The notes: a model not told the origin generated them from the sequence alone. Shown: positions 17,555 through 26,849, counted from the stretch's first letter. The stretch is DNA of 64,000 bases from Coriobacteriaceae bacterium (GCA_015062655.1 SUUG01000003.1:1-64000), one strand, 5' to 3'. Numbers and translations are program-made.

Positions 17555-18049
17555 ATGATGGACGATCTTCTTTTTGGGGCGCAGCTGGTGCACCCGAACC
17601 TCGAGGCCGCCGATGCTGAGGACGCGATTCGACAGCTGGGTCAGGTCTTGGTGCGCCAAGCCTGCATCGACCCCCGGTATATCGAGGGCGTGGTTGAACG
17701 CGAGCGCAGCTTTCCGACGGGTGTGGAATTCCCGGGCGGCCCGATCGCGCTGCCGCACGGGGACCCCACGTTCGTGCGCCGCTCTGCGATAGCCGTGGCG
17801 AAATGCTCGACACCGGTCCCCTTCCATGCGATGGGGGACGCGAACGCCACGCTGCAGACGGAATTCGTGATCATGCTCGCCGTCTCGGATCCGGACGGGC
17901 ACCTCGAGGTTCTATCGCACCTGATGGACGCTCTTGCAGACGAGGTGTTTTATCGCGATATCCAGGCGGCGACGGGGGAGGAGGCAATCGCTCGGCTGTT
18001 CAGCGGGCGCTTGGTCAAGGAGGTTGAATCCCATGGCATCGGCCTTTGA
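17555..18049 (+). CDS. PTS EIIA component (fructose/mannitol/galactitol-type)
   Basis: A 164-residue cytosolic EIIA domain. The active-site histidine is His68 in GGPIALPHGDP, matching the PTS_EIIA_2 family. EFVIMLAVSDPDGHLEVLSHLMDAL is the typical C-terminal helix region. It accepts phosphate from HPr (a ptsH gene lies at 43098) and hands it to EIIB. ATG at 17555 chosen for its spacing to a weak AGCGGGA; in-frame starts at 17522 (TTG) and 17534 are possible but fall inside the hairpin. Its last 17 bases overlap the TrpA-like gene. Confidence 0.87.
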   Translation: MMDDLLFGAQLVHPNLEAADAEDAIRQLGQVLVRQACIDPRYIEGVVERERSFPTGVEFPGGPIALPHGDPTFVRRSAIAVAKCSTPVPFHAMGDANATLQTEFVIMLAVSDPDGHLEVLSHLMDALADEVFYRDIQAATGEEAIARLFSGRLVKEVESHGIGL

Positions 18050-18833
18050 TGAGCGCCTCCGCGCATTGCGCGATGAGGGAAGGAAGCTGCTGGTCTGCTA
18101 TCTCCCCCTCGGTGACCCCGCCTTGGGGGATCGGGTCGATCGAGCCGGTGAGCTGCTGAGGTGCGGAGCGGACGTCCTCGAGCTGGGCATGCCGTGCAGA
18201 GAGCCCGCGCTCGACGGCCGCGTCGTCGCGGAGTCGATGGGTCGCGCCTTAGGGGAGGGGTCTGGAGGGGATCCGTATGAGGACATTGAAAGGATACGAT
18301 CGGCGTACCCTCATTCGGCTCTCCAGGTGATGACGTACTGGGAGCTGGTTGTCGAGACCGGAGTCGAGACCTTTGCAGAGCGCGTCGCAGCCTCGGGGGC
18401 CGATGCCGTCCTTTGTCCCAACGCCCCTGAGGATGAGCGGGGGCAGCTTGCGGCGTGCCTGCAACGAAAGGGGCTTGCGCTTTTGGATTTCGTCAGGCTC
18501 GACTCGAGCGCAGATGAGCTGGCGAGGATTTCCAAGCGCGCTGAAGGTTACGCATTCATGCAGGCTGTGCATGGCAAGACCGGCGTTGCCGCGCATGGGG
18601 AATCCGACCGCGTCGGGGCAAACATCGCCCGCATGCGGTCGTTCGGATCTTCGATCCCGCATTGCGCGGGGTTCGGAATCTCGCGCCCCGAGGACGTGGC
18701 CCGCTATATCTCAGTGGGCGCGGATGGCGTCATCATAGGGAGCGCCCTGCTCTTGGCTATGCTTGATGGAAACGTGGAGCGGTTCTTAACTCCAATACGC
18801 GAAGAGCTCGATAGGGGGCGCATCGCGAAGTGA
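18033..18833 (+). CDS. TrpA-like aldolase (tryptophan synthase alpha-subunit homologue) in a PTS operon
   Basis: A 266-residue TIM-barrel protein with the full TrpA pattern. Glu50 in VLELGMP and Asp61 in ALDGRV align with catalytic Glu49 and Asp60 of E. coli TrpA. The flexible loop 6 is represented by AVHGKTGV (181-185), and phosphate-binding segments are GFGIS (213-217) and GVIIGSA (232-238). TrpA makes indole and glyceraldehyde 3-phosphate from indole-3-glycerol phosphate together with TrpB. Here no trpB or other trp gene is near. The gene is translationally coupled to a PTS EIIA gene (ATG at 18033 behind AAGGAGG). A retro-aldol cleavage of a PTS-imported phosphorylated substrate is inferred, not shown. 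Confidence 0.75.
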   Translation: MASAFDERLRALRDEGRKLLVCYLPLGDPALGDRVDRAGELLRCGADVLELGMPCREPALDGRVVAESMGRALGEGSGGDPYEDIERIRSAYPHSALQVMTYWELVVETGVETFAERVAASGADAVLCPNAPEDERGQLAACLQRKGLALLDFVRLDSSADELARISKRAEGYAFMQAVHGKTGVAAHGESDRVGANIARMRSFGSSIPHCAGFGISRPEDVARYISVGADGVIIGSALLLAMLDGNVERFLTPIREELDRGRIAK

Positions 18834-18849
18834 GGCCCGGGGATGTTCT

Positions 18850-21009
18850 ATGAAAATTCCGCCATACCGCTCGATTGAGCTTCTAGGGCAGCTGTTGAGC
18901 AGCGCTGACCCCGTTTCCGTTCTAGACCTGTCGGAACGTTTGGGAGTGAGCGAGCGGACCGTCCGGTACGGGTTGGCGGAATTGCGCTGTGGCCTCTTAG
19001 GTTCTGAGGTCGAAATCGAAACGGTTCCGGGGAAAGGCATCCTGTTGCCTGCGAAGCTGCAGGAAAGGGCACGCCGCATTTTTCTGGCATGGAGCGAGCT
19101 CAGCGGGGTGGAGCGGGCGTACAGAAACGCTGAGGAGCGGGGCACAGCCATCGCCGTCGAGGTGCTCGCCGGCAGGGGCGACCGGTCCATCGAAAGCTGG
19201 ATGGAATGGCTCGGCGTGAGCAGGTCGACCTGCTTGCGCGATCTGTCCTTTGCACGGCAGAAGCTGATTGCCTGGGGGCTCGATCTCGATCGCAACCGCC
19301 GTAGGGGAATCGCCGTCACCGCTTCTGAATCTGATGTCCGTTCGGCCTTGCACCGTCTGATCTTGCAGCTCATCCCCGAAGATCAGTTGCTGACGCTTCT
19401 CATCGGGTGGGGGCCGAGTTCAGTCAACGAGCTCGGTCCCACCCCCTATGGGTATGTGAACGAGGTGTTCGATCCGGCGCGCATGACGCTTGTCGTAGAG
19501 GCCGTCATGGAGGTCCTTGAGACTTGCGACCTCCATCCATCGGACAACGACATCGTGGCGACGCTTGTGAAGGTGGCGGTTTCGGCGCATCGGGCGTTCC
19601 ATGGTTTTCTGGTTGAGCATCCTGGCGGCCCTTCGTCGGAAGGTGAGATCAGTGAGATCCTGCTCCGCCTCGTGGACGCCGTCTGCGGGAGCGCTTTGTC
19701 GCGCCCGGATGCTTTGCGGGAGGCCGCGTACCTCGGTGCGCTCCTTCCGAGTCGCTCGGGGGTATATGAAATCCCGCGCGAGCATGTTCGTGCGGACGGG
19801 ACCGAGGCCATCGTCTCGTCCGCGTTGGGCTGCATGCAGCGGGCGTTCGGCGGCGGCCTGCTGCATGATAAACGGCTTATCGAGCTGCTGAGATTACATC
19901 TCAGGTCGGCGTTCTCCCGTGCCCGGAGAGGAGAGCACGCAAAGAATCCCCTGCTGGATGCTGTGAGGCGTCAGTACCCGATTCAGTTCGATCGGTGCGC
20001 GGGGATCTTCGAAGAGGTGGGCTCCAGGTTTTCCGTGGCGCTTGATAACGATGAGATCGCCTATATCGCCATGTACGTGGCCGCCGCTCAAGGCCATGAC
20101 GCACAGGTCGACGGCCGGACAGATGTGAAGGCCACTCTGATATGCGGGTACGGATATGGCGCCGTCGCGTTGCTGAGGAGCTCCCTCGCCCGTCAACTCC
20201 CCTGGATTCACGTGATTGAGCAGATCTCGGTTTTCAATGCGCTGGATCATTCGTATGGAGATACTGACGTCGTGTTGTCGACCGTTGATGTGCCGGTGCC
20301 GCTGCCGGTCCCCATGATTCGTGTCAATCCCGTTCTGTCTGGTTCCGATATACGCAAGATCAAGGCTTTCGCCCCATGGCGAGACGTCGTCTCGTCCCCC
20401 CGGATCGAGGACGTGCTCTCAATAGTGCATAAGCACTGCATCGTTCAGGACGCCGCGTCGTTGGAGGGCGATCTGGAGCGCCTCCTCGGTGGGGACATCG
20501 CGCACAAGCAGAAGGGCAGGGAAGGCCTGCCAAGCCTGTGGGACGCGATCCCGGCGGCCGCGGCGCTCGCGCGCGCGTCGTGCTCCGATTGGGGTGACGC
20601 CGTGCACCTTGCGGCATCGGTGCTGTTCGACGATACGAGCCAAGCGGAGGGCTGGGAGAAAGATGTCAAAAGCATCCGGGACGAATACGGCCAGCTCTCG
20701 GTCCTGCCCCATGGCATCTGCATGCCCCATGGGTACCCAAGAAGCGCTTACGCGTTTTCAATGACGCTGATCACGCTCGCCGAACCTGTTCTCATCGACA
20801 TCCCTGACGGCCAGGTGGAGATGCGCATGATCATGGCCGTGGCCTCTCCGAACAACGAGACCCAGGCCAGAGCGCTTGACGAGCTCTTCTGCCTTCTTGA
20901 GGAGGGCGAGGATTTTGTGGATGCGCTTCTTGCGGCCTGCAGCTCTGAAAACCTGCACAGACGATTTACGGAACTCTATCGACGCCGGTTTCCCACCCGG
21001 ATGCGATAG
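18850..21009 (+). CDS. PRD-containing transcriptional activator (MtlR/BglG type) with EIIB- and EIIA-like domains
   Basis: A 719-residue regulator. An N-terminal winged helix (SVLDLSERLGVSERTVRYGL, about residues 22-42) and a second HTH-like part are followed by two PTS regulation domains (about 190-410). A GatB-like EIIB domain carries a Cys in ATLICGYGYGAV near residue 433. A C-terminal EIIA_2 domain has its His in CMPHGYPRSAY near residue 627. Such proteins are activated or silenced by HPr- and EII-dependent phosphorylation and usually control the adjacent PTS operon. It starts 16 bases after the TrpA-like gene. It is the last gene inside the direct repeats. Confidence 0.88.
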   Translation: MKIPPYRSIELLGQLLSSADPVSVLDLSERLGVSERTVRYGLAELRCGLLGSEVEIETVPGKGILLPAKLQERARRIFLAWSELSGVERAYRNAEERGTAIAVEVLAGRGDRSIESWMEWLGVSRSTCLRDLSFARQKLIAWGLDLDRNRRRGIAVTASESDVRSALHRLILQLIPEDQLLTLLIGWGPSSVNELGPTPYGYVNEVFDPARMTLVVEAVMEVLETCDLHPSDNDIVATLVKVAVSAHRAFHGFLVEHPGGPSSEGEISEILLRLVDAVCGSALSRPDALREAAYLGALLPSRSGVYEIPREHVRADGTEAIVSSALGCMQRAFGGGLLHDKRLIELLRLHLRSAFSRARRGEHAKNPLLDAVRRQYPIQFDRCAGIFEEVGSRFSVALDNDEIAYIAMYVAAAQGHDAQVDGRTDVKATLICGYGYGAVALLRSSLARQLPWIHVIEQISVFNALDHSYGDTDVVLSTVDVPVPLPVPMIRVNPVLSGSDIRKIKAFAPWRDVVSSPRIEDVLSIVHKHCIVQDAASLEGDLERLLGGDIAHKQKGREGLPSLWDAIPAAAALARASCSDWGDAVHLAASVLFDDTSQAEGWEKDVKSIRDEYGQLSVLPHGICMPHGYPRSAYAFSMTLITLAEPVLIDIPDGQVEMRMIMAVASPNNETQARALDELFCLLEEGEDFVDALLAACSSENLHRRFTELYRRRFPTRMR

Positions 21010-21069
21010 GGCCCGACGTCGTCCGTCCGGACCGCTATGCAGGACCCCGCGTGATCCCATGCAGCCGAC

Positions 21070-21132
21070 TGCGGAAAGCGTGGAGGAGGCCGGCCGCGCT
21101 CTCGGGCCGGACGCCCCGCCCCGCGATACAAT
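21070..21132 (+). repeat. 58-bp direct repeat, right copy, overlapping the nadE promoter
   Basis: 21070-21127 repeats 15740-15797 with one mismatch. The identity ends at the first T of TACAAT (21127-21132), which is the likely -10 box of nadE, 30 bases before its start codon. The presumed -35 region therefore lies inside the repeat. The left copy lacks the -10 box. Confidence 0.8.
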
Positions 21133-21162
21133 GCCATAGAACCGCAACCGCAAGGAGGCACC

Positions 21163-23133
21163 ATGGACCCCACCGCCGACGGCTTCTTCCGCATCGCCGC
21201 AGCCACGCCCGAGATCCGCGTCGCAGATGTTTTCGGCAACGCCGAGGCGATCGTCGCCTCCGTTCGCGCCGCCGCGGCCGAGGGCGTCCGCGCGCTCGTC
21301 CTGCCCGAGCTGTGCCTCACGGGCTACACGGCCGCCGACCTGCTGCACGACCGCGCCCTCCTCGACGCCGCCGAGCGCGCGCTCGCGCATATCCTCGATA
21401 CGACCGCCGACCTCCCCGTCTTCTTCGCCCTCGGCCTACCCGTCGCGGTGGGGGAGTTTGTCTACAACGCCGCGGCCGCCTGCTGCCGCGGCCGCCTGCT
21501 CGGCCTCACGGCCAAGCGGAACCTCCCGAACTACGGCGAGTTCTACGAGGCCCGCTGGTTCGCCCCCGCCCCGGAGCGCCCCATCGAGGCGTCGCTTGCC
21601 GGGCAGCGCGCGCCTCTCGGGGCCGGCCTCGTCTACGCCTGCACCGACGCCGGGGCCGCCGACGCTCGCATCGGCATCGAGGTCTGCGAGGACCTCTGGG
21701 TGCCCGAGCCCCCCTCGACCCGCATGGCCACCGATTCCGGCGCCACCGTGATCTTGAACCTCTCGGCCTCCGACGAGGTCGTGGGGAAGGACGCTTACCG
21801 GCGCTCCCTCGTCGCCTCCACGAGCGCCCGGCTCTTTTGCGCCTACGCCTACGCGGACGCGGGCGCGGGGGAGTCGACCACCGACCTCGTTTTCGCCGGC
21901 GCGAACCTCGTGGCCGAAAACGGTGTGGTTCTTGCCGAGACGGCGCCCCTCACCTGCGAGATGGCCGCGGCCGACATCGACCTCGCGCGTCTCGTCCACG
22001 AGCGCCGCCGCACCACCACCTGGCATCGCGGCCCTGCGGCCGCGCTCGCCGGCGCCCCTGTACCGTTCAGCCTCGGGCTCCCGGACGGCGCGTCCGCGAC
22101 CCGATCCGCCGTGGAGGCCGACCGCGTGTTCGACCCGCACCCCTTCGTGCCCGCCGACCCCGCCAGCCTCGCCGCGCGTTGCGAGACCATCCTGGGCATC
22201 CAGGCCGCCGGCCTCGCGACCCGCCTTGCCCACACGCGCACCGCTCACGTGGTCCTCGGTCTCTCGGGCGGCCTCGACTCCACCTTAGCCCTCCTCGTGT
22301 GCGTGCGCGCCTTCGACCGGCTGGGCCTCGACCGCGCGGGCATCCACGCGGTCTCGATGCCGGGCTTCGGCACCACGGCCCGCACGAAGGGCAACGCCGA
22401 GCGCCTCGCCGACGAGCTCGGCGTGGACTTCCGGGAGATCCCCATCGGAGCGGCCGTCGAGCGCCATTTCGCCGACATCGGGCAGGACCCCGACCTGCGC
22501 GACGTCACCTATGAGAACAGCCAGGCTCGCGAGCGCACCCAGATCCTCATGGACCTCTCGAACCGTCTCTCCGGCTTCGTCGTGGGCACCGGCGACCTCT
22601 CCGAGCTCGCGCTGGGCTGGGCCACCTACAACGCCGACCACATGAGCATGTACGGGGTGAACGCGGGCGTCCCGAAGACCCTCGTGCGCCACCTCGTCCG
22701 CTACGTGGCGACCACGATCGCTCCGGCCCCGGCGGCCATCCTCGAGGACATCCTCGACACCCCGGTCTCCCCGGAGCTTCTGCCGCCCACCGACGACGGC
22801 GAGATCGCCCAGCGCACCGAGGACCTCGTGGGCCCCTATGAGCTGCACGACTACTTCCTCTACCACATGCTCCGCGCGGGGCAGCGCCCCGGGCGCATCT
22901 ACCGGCAGGCCTGCCGATCGTTTGAGGGCGTCTTCGACCCTGAGACCGTGCTCACCTGGCTGCGCACCTTCTACCGGCGGTTCTTCTCCCAGCAGTTCAA
23001 GCGCAGCTGCCTGCCGGACGGCCCCAAGGTCGGCTCGGTCACCCTCTCGCCGCGCGGCGACTGGCGCATGCCGAGCGACGCCTCGGCGGCCCTGTGGCTC
23101 GCCGAGATCGATGAGCTGGGTCTCGACGCTTAA
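21163..23133 (+). CDS. nadE: Glutamine-dependent NAD+ synthetase
   Basis: A 656-residue two-domain enzyme making NAD+ from deamido-NAD+, ATP and glutamine. The N-terminal nitrilase-type glutaminase has its Glu in [11 protein letters not shown] (near 48), Lys in [13 protein letters not shown] (near 118) and Cys in [10 protein letters not shown] (near 177). The C-terminal synthetase has the PP-loop [14 protein letters not shown] (near 365-378) and the later [22 protein letters not shown] segment. The ATG at 21163 follows CAAGGAGGC. The intact promoter abuts the acquired block described above. Confidence 0.95.
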   Translation: MDPTADGFFRIAAATPEIRVADVFGNAEAIVASVRAAAAEGVRALVLPELCLTGYTAADLLHDRALLDAAERALAHILDTTADLPVFFALGLPVAVGEFVYNAAAACCRGRLLGLTAKRNLPNYGEFYEARWFAPAPERPIEASLAGQRAPLGAGLVYACTDAGAADARIGIEVCEDLWVPEPPSTRMATDSGATVILNLSASDEVVGKDAYRRSLVASTSARLFCAYAYADAGAGESTTDLVFAGANLVAENGVVLAETAPLTCEMAAADIDLARLVHERRRTTTWHRGPAAALAGAPVPFSLGLPDGASATRSAVEADRVFDPHPFVPADPASLAARCETILGIQAAGLATRLAHTRTAHVVLGLSGGLDSTLALLVCVRAFDRLGLDRAGIHAVSMPGFGTTARTKGNAERLADELGVDFREIPIGAAVERHFADIGQDPDLRDVTYENSQARERTQILMDLSNRLSGFVVGTGDLSELALGWATYNADHMSMYGVNAGVPKTLVRHLVRYVATTIAPAPAAILEDILDTPVSPELLPPTDDGEIAQRTEDLVGPYELHDYFLYHMLRAGQRPGRIYRQACRSFEGVFDPETVLTWLRTFYRRFFSQQFKRSCLPDGPKVGSVTLSPRGDWRMPSDASAALWLAEIDELGLDA

Positions 23134-23280
23134 TGCTGTTGGCACGGTGTTTCGAGCAAGAATCGGTGAATGGTCGTAATTATTCGGCGAGTTGCGGAAT
23201 AATGAAGCGGGTAACATCAAGGGAGAGGCGGCCACCCCAGACGGCAGCCGCCCGCCTCCCGTCTATAGAAAGGGTTCACC

Positions 23281-24231
23281 ATGATCAACGATAGGAAGAT
23301 CGCGATCGTCGGCTGCGGCTTCGTGGGCTCCTCGTCCGCGTTCGCCATCATGCAAAGCGGCCTGTTCTCCGAGATGGTCCTCATCGACGTGGACCGCAAC
23401 CGCGCCGAGGGCGAGGCCCTGGACATCGCGCACGGCATCCCGTTCGCGAGCCCGATGAAGATCTACGCCGGCGACTACTCCGACGTTTCCGACGCCGCGA
23501 TGATCGTCGTGACGGCCGGCGCCGCCCAGAAGCCCGGCGAGACCCGCCTCGACCTCGTCAGCAAGAACGTGGGCATCTTCAAGTCCATCATCTCCGAGAT
23601 CCGCAAGAGCGGCTTCGCGGGCATCCTGCTCGTCGTCTCCAACCCCGTGGACGTCCTCACCTACGCGGCCATCAAGATGTCCGGTCTGCCCGAGGGCCGC
23701 GTGATCGGCTCCGGCACCGTGCTCGACACCGCCCGCCTGCGCTACATGCTCGGTGAGCACCTGAACGTCGACCCGCGCGACGTGCACGCCTACGTCATGG
23801 GCGAGCACGGCGACTCCGAGATGGTCGCCTGGTCGAGCGCCACGGTCGCCGGCGTGCCCCTGAACGAGTTCTGCGAGCTCCACGGCCACAAGGAGCACAA
23901 GGCCACCGAGGCCCGCATCGCCGAGGACGTCAAGAACAGCGCCTACACCATCATCGACAAGAAGCGCGCCACCTACTACGGCGTGGCCATGGCCGTGCGC
24001 CGCATCTGCACGGCCATCATGCGCGACGAGAAGTGCGTCCTGCCCGTCTCGAGCCTCATGGTGGGCGAGTACGGCCTGGACGACATCTCGATCTCGATGC
24101 CGACGGTCGTGGGCCGCGACGGTGTGGTGACCCGCGTGCCCGTGGCCATCGACGCCGCCGAGGAGGCCGAGCTCCACAAGAGCGCCGACGCCCTGCGCGC
24201 GATCATGGACAAGGTCGACTTCGAGGCGTAA
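23281..24231 (+). CDS. ldh: L-lactate dehydrogenase
   Basis: A 316-residue NAD-dependent dehydrogenase. The Rossmann loop is GCGFVGSS (residues 11-18). Gln83 in GAAQKPGETRLDLV is the residue that favours pyruvate/lactate over malate, and the catalytic His176 lies in MGEHGDSE. It reduces pyruvate to L-lactate, reoxidising NADH in fermentation. The ATG at 23281 follows AGAAAGGGTTC. The upstream 147 bp holds an A/T-rich promoter-like stretch around GGAATAATGAAG (about 23196). A G/C hairpin follows the gene. Confidence 0.95.
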   Translation: MINDRKIAIVGCGFVGSSSAFAIMQSGLFSEMVLIDVDRNRAEGEALDIAHGIPFASPMKIYAGDYSDVSDAAMIVVTAGAAQKPGETRLDLVSKNVGIFKSIISEIRKSGFAGILLVVSNPVDVLTYAAIKMSGLPEGRVIGSGTVLDTARLRYMLGEHLNVDPRDVHAYVMGEHGDSEMVAWSSATVAGVPLNEFCELHGHKEHKATEARIAEDVKNSAYTIIDKKRATYYGVAMAVRRICTAIMRDEKCVLPVSSLMVGEYGLDDISISMPTVVGRDGVVTRVPVAIDAAEEAELHKSADALRAIMDKVDFEA

Positions 24232-24258
24232 GGTCTCATCCATACCCATGCGCGTCTC

Positions 24259-24292
24259 GGGGGCGCCCGGCACCTTGCGGCCGGGCGTCCCC
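24259..24292 (+). terminator. Terminator-like hairpin after ldh
   Basis: Stem GGGGgCGCCCGGC / GCCGGGCGtCCCC with an eight-base loop, 27 bases after the ldh stop. Only three T follow, so it is a weak intrinsic terminator. Confidence 0.6.
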
Positions 24293-24378
24293 TTTGCTCC
24301 GGGTGCCCGCCGCGCGGCGGGGGCCGGGTCCGGGCGCGCCCCGTCATTCGCCCGCGAGCGTGAAGGAGCGCCCGATCC

Positions 24379-25383
24379 ATGAAGGTCAACCACGCCATCC
24401 TGCATATCCTCGACTTCGACTCGGCCGTCACCGTGATGAGCCAGCGCGAGCTCGACCTCGACAGCCGCCAGGTCAAGTCCTTCGTCAGCACGCACCTCAG
24501 GAAGGCGCGGACGAGCCCGGACAACCGCCGCGCGGCCTTCTTTGAGACCTCGGCCTTCGCCGGCGAGCTCAAGGGCTACCTCTTCGGCGACCGCGAGTTC
24601 ATCGACCTCTCGCAGCAGGTGGGGGAGTTCCTGTCGGGGGAGCTCTCGCGGGCTGACAAGGTGGAGTCGACCGACGTGCTCGTGGCCGATTTCGAGGACG
24701 ATGACGACGTCCGCTGGTTCGCCGTCCTTCTGCTCGGGAGCCGGCAGGCCTTCATGCACGAGGTGGGCCGCGAGGGCGGCGAGGTCAGAAACGACATCCG
24801 TCGGCACTTCGCGATCCTGCCGAACCCGAGCCAGAAGCTCACGAGCTTCGCGCTCGTGCGCGCCTCCACGATGGAGGTCTTCTACCAGGACAAGGGACGA
24901 AAGATCGCCGGCGAGGACCGGATGCTCCTGCCCGAGGGGCTGCTCGAGTGCGCGGGCGGGGTCTCGGGCAAGGAGGCCATCGAGGCGGTCACGCGCGTGG
25001 TGGAGCAGGTGGCCGAGGACCACGGCGCGAACACGGCCGTGGCGCTCGCCCGCGTGAAGGCGGCCGTGGCCGAGGCCGTTGAGGAGGACGAGGAGCTGCC
25101 GCCCTGGGACGTGGTGGATGCGGCCTTCGAGGACGAGCCGCAGATCCGCGAGGCCGTGCGCTCCCAGCTCACCGAGGAGCAGGTGCCCGAGCGCGTCCCC
25201 GTGGAGCGCGCCCAGGTGGAGCGCGCGCAGGTGAGAAACCATCGCATCCGCACGGACACCGGCATCACGATCAGCTTCCCGGCCGAGATGGTCGCCAACA
25301 CCGACCTCATCGAGTTCGTGAACGAGCCGAACGGCCTCATCTCGATCTCGCTGAAGAACATCGGCTCGATCGAGAACCGCTGA
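24379..25383 (+). CDS. 37-kDa nucleoid-associated protein (NdpA/YejK family)
   Basis: A 334-residue cytosolic protein with the NdpA family layout: an N-terminal ILHILDFDS segment, the central FDFE-type acidic stretch (VADFEDDDDVRWFAVLLLG), PSQKLTSFALVRA and KIAGEDRMLLPEG near the middle, and a C-terminal domain with GITISFPAEMV and GLISISLKNIGSI. Family members bind the nucleoid, but their function is not well understood. The ATG at 24379 follows GAAGGAGC. It stands alone, followed by the first of the 66-bp palindromes. Confidence 0.82.
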   Translation: MKVNHAILHILDFDSAVTVMSQRELDLDSRQVKSFVSTHLRKARTSPDNRRAAFFETSAFAGELKGYLFGDREFIDLSQQVGEFLSGELSRADKVESTDVLVADFEDDDDVRWFAVLLLGSRQAFMHEVGREGGEVRNDIRRHFAILPNPSQKLTSFALVRASTMEVFYQDKGRKIAGEDRMLLPEGLLECAGGVSGKEAIEAVTRVVEQVAEDHGANTAVALARVKAAVAEAVEEDEELPPWDVVDAAFEDEPQIREAVRSQLTEEQVPERVPVERAQVERAQVRNHRIRTDTGITISFPAEMVANTDLIEFVNEPNGLISISLKNIGSIENR

Positions 25384-25432
25384 CCTGCCGGCTGACCTGT
25401 CGACGCCGCCCCGCGCCCTGCCGCACCAGATC

Positions 25433-25498
25433 GATGCCGAGCGTTCGTAATCCGGCAAAAAAACGGCCGAACATGCCGAATCACGAACGCTCGGCATC
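25433..25498. repeat. 66-bp palindrome, family copy 1
   Basis: Arms start GATGCCGAGCGTTCGTAAT and are complementary over 24 bases with few mismatches; the centre is A-rich. Five more copies of exactly 66 bp lie at 25707, 28388, 48681, 55930 and 56003, all intergenic. It follows the NdpA-family gene by 49 bp and could act as a bidirectional hairpin. Confidence 0.85.
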
Positions 25499-25694
25499 GC
25501 CGCCGTCCACGCCCGAGCCGGCGGCGGGTCCGTGCCGGCCTCAGCGCACCCGGCCGCGGCCGCGGTGCGCCTTAGCTCTGCAGCAGCGCGAGCTGGCTCG
25601 TGTAGACGCAGCTGCAAGGGTGTCCCTTCCGTCCTTTGATAGCAGGGGATGATACCCCGTTTCGGCCGCGACCTTCAGCACACCCGCGACATCT

Positions 25695-25822
25695 CCCCGT
25701 ACCGCAGATGCCGAGCGTTCGTAATTCGGCCTTTCAGGCGCGAAGAAGCGGCAATTACGAACGCTCGGCATCCGTGATGTCGGCTGCCATTAGCTCCGAG
25801 CTAATGAAACGCCGCGGCCGCC
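25695..25822 (+). repeat. 128-bp direct repeat, left copy, containing a 66-bp palindrome (25707-25772)
   Basis: Matches 28376-28503 in the same orientation with about five differences in 128. It consists of a short lead, a 66-bp family palindrome, and a tail with the hairpin TTAGCTCcGAGCTAA. The two copies frame the three-gene lipoprotein/HTH/kinase module. The rest of the 505-bp gap 25384-25888 holds no gene I can support. Confidence 0.85.
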
Positions 25823-25888
25823 TCGATACAGTTGAGCAGCGAAAGCGTCGGGGACGTCCCGGCGCGTTGTTGGGAAAGGGAGTTCAAC

Positions 25889-26419
25889 ATGAAGGTCTCG
25901 AAAATCATGCGTTTCGCCCGCCGCGGCATGGGCGTCTTCGCTGCTGGGGCGTTCGCGCTCACACTCGTCGGCTGTGGAGGCAGCCCCTCGGTGAAAGGCT
26001 CCGTCCCTGCCGAACAGGAGGCTCCGCAAAAGGAGCAGAAGACGACCGATTTGGCGGCAGGCACGGCGGTCGACATGGGCAACGGCATGACGGTCAGCGT
26101 CGATTCGATCGAGCCGAGCGTCGCGGGTGCGAGCAACACCTATGTGAAGATCTCCGTCACCTATAAGAACGAGGGCGATGATACGGTGAGCTTCAATCCC
26201 TTTGATTGGAAAGGCGAGGATGCGAACGGTGCCCAGGAGGATCACACGTATTTCGCGGGACCTGACTTCAGCTCCGATGATGCCGAGCTAAATTCCGGCA
26301 ACCTCGCGGCGGGCGGCACCAAGAGCGGCACTCTGTATTTCAAGGAGGGCACAACGAAGATCCTCTTCACCGGTAATATCTTCAGCAAGGACGTGCAGGC
26401 GAGCTGGACCGTTGCGTAG
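25889..26419 (+). CDS. Lipoprotein with DUF4352-like domain
   Basis: A 176-residue exported lipoprotein. The basic n-region and hydrophobic stretch end in the lipobox LTLVGC with Cys29 as the anchored residue, followed by a flexible linker of about 25 residues. The remainder (AVDMGNGMTVSVDSIEPS ... YVKISVTYKNEGDDTVSFNPFDW ... LAAGGTKSGTLYFKEG) follows the immunoglobulin-like DUF4352 pattern of Gram-positive surface lipoproteins. Function unknown. The ATG at 25889 follows GGGAAAGGGAG. It precedes an HTH protein by 10 bases and lies inside the 128-bp repeats. Confidence 0.8.
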   Translation: MKVSKIMRFARRGMGVFAAGAFALTLVGCGGSPSVKGSVPAEQEAPQKEQKTTDLAAGTAVDMGNGMTVSVDSIEPSVAGASNTYVKISVTYKNEGDDTVSFNPFDWKGEDANGAQEDHTYFAGPDFSSDDAELNSGNLAAGGTKSGTLYFKEGTTKILFTGNIFSKDVQASWTVA

Positions 26420-26429
26420 GGACGATGAG

Positions 26430-26849
26430 ATGGCCGAACCGCTGACAGAGGAATTGCTGGAGGAGCTGCTCGACGCCCCGCGCATCGACGCCTTCATCGA
26501 AGGGCATGAGTTCGATGCCCTCTCGCTGGCCGACTACCTGCAACAACTGCTGAAGGAGAAGGGCCTCACCCGCGCCGGCGTGGTGCGCATGGCGAACCTC
26601 AACGAGACCTTCGGCTACCAGATCTTCACTGGGGCGCGAAACCCCTCGCGAAACAAGGTTCTGCAGATCGCCTTCGCGATGGCGCTCTCGCTGCGGGAGA
26701 CCAACCGCGCTCTGCGGGCTGCCGGTGTCAGCTCGCTGAACCCGCATAGCCGTCGTGACGCGGTCATCATCTTCTGCCTCGATCGAAGCTGCTCCCTCCA
26801 GAAGGTGAACGAGGAGCTGTTTCGTTTCGGCGAGGAGACCGTTTGCTGA
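26430..26849 (+). CDS. Helix-turn-helix protein of XRE-like type
   Basis: A 139-residue cytosolic protein. Residues 35-100 (LSLADYLQQLLKEKGLTRAG ... NLNETFGYQIFTGARNPSRNKVLQIAFAM) follow the five-helix XRE/Cro pattern: helix 2-3 around AGVVRMANLNETFGYQIF and the 'R(N)PSRNKVLQIA' helix. A short C-terminal segment has a Cys pair (FCLDRSC). It sits between a lipoprotein and a Ser/Thr kinase gene, so it may be a regulator or a kinase substrate. The ATG at 26430 follows AGGGACG. Confidence 0.7.
   Translation: MAEPLTEELLEELLDAPRIDAFIEGHEFDALSLADYLQQLLKEKGLTRAGVVRMANLNETFGYQIFTGARNPSRNKVLQIAFAMALSLRETNRALRAAGVSSLNPHSRRDAVIIFCLDRSCSLQKVNEELFRFGEETVC

Noticed and set aside
18033-18833. Assigning the TrpA-like gene to tryptophan biosynthesis
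   Set aside because: No trpB, trpC or other trp gene is near, and its translation is coupled to a PTS gene.
15740-21127. The 58-bp repeats as att sites of a prophage or integrative element
   Set aside because: No integrase, excisionase, phage or conjugation gene lies between them, and the right copy is a promoter region and not a tRNA end.
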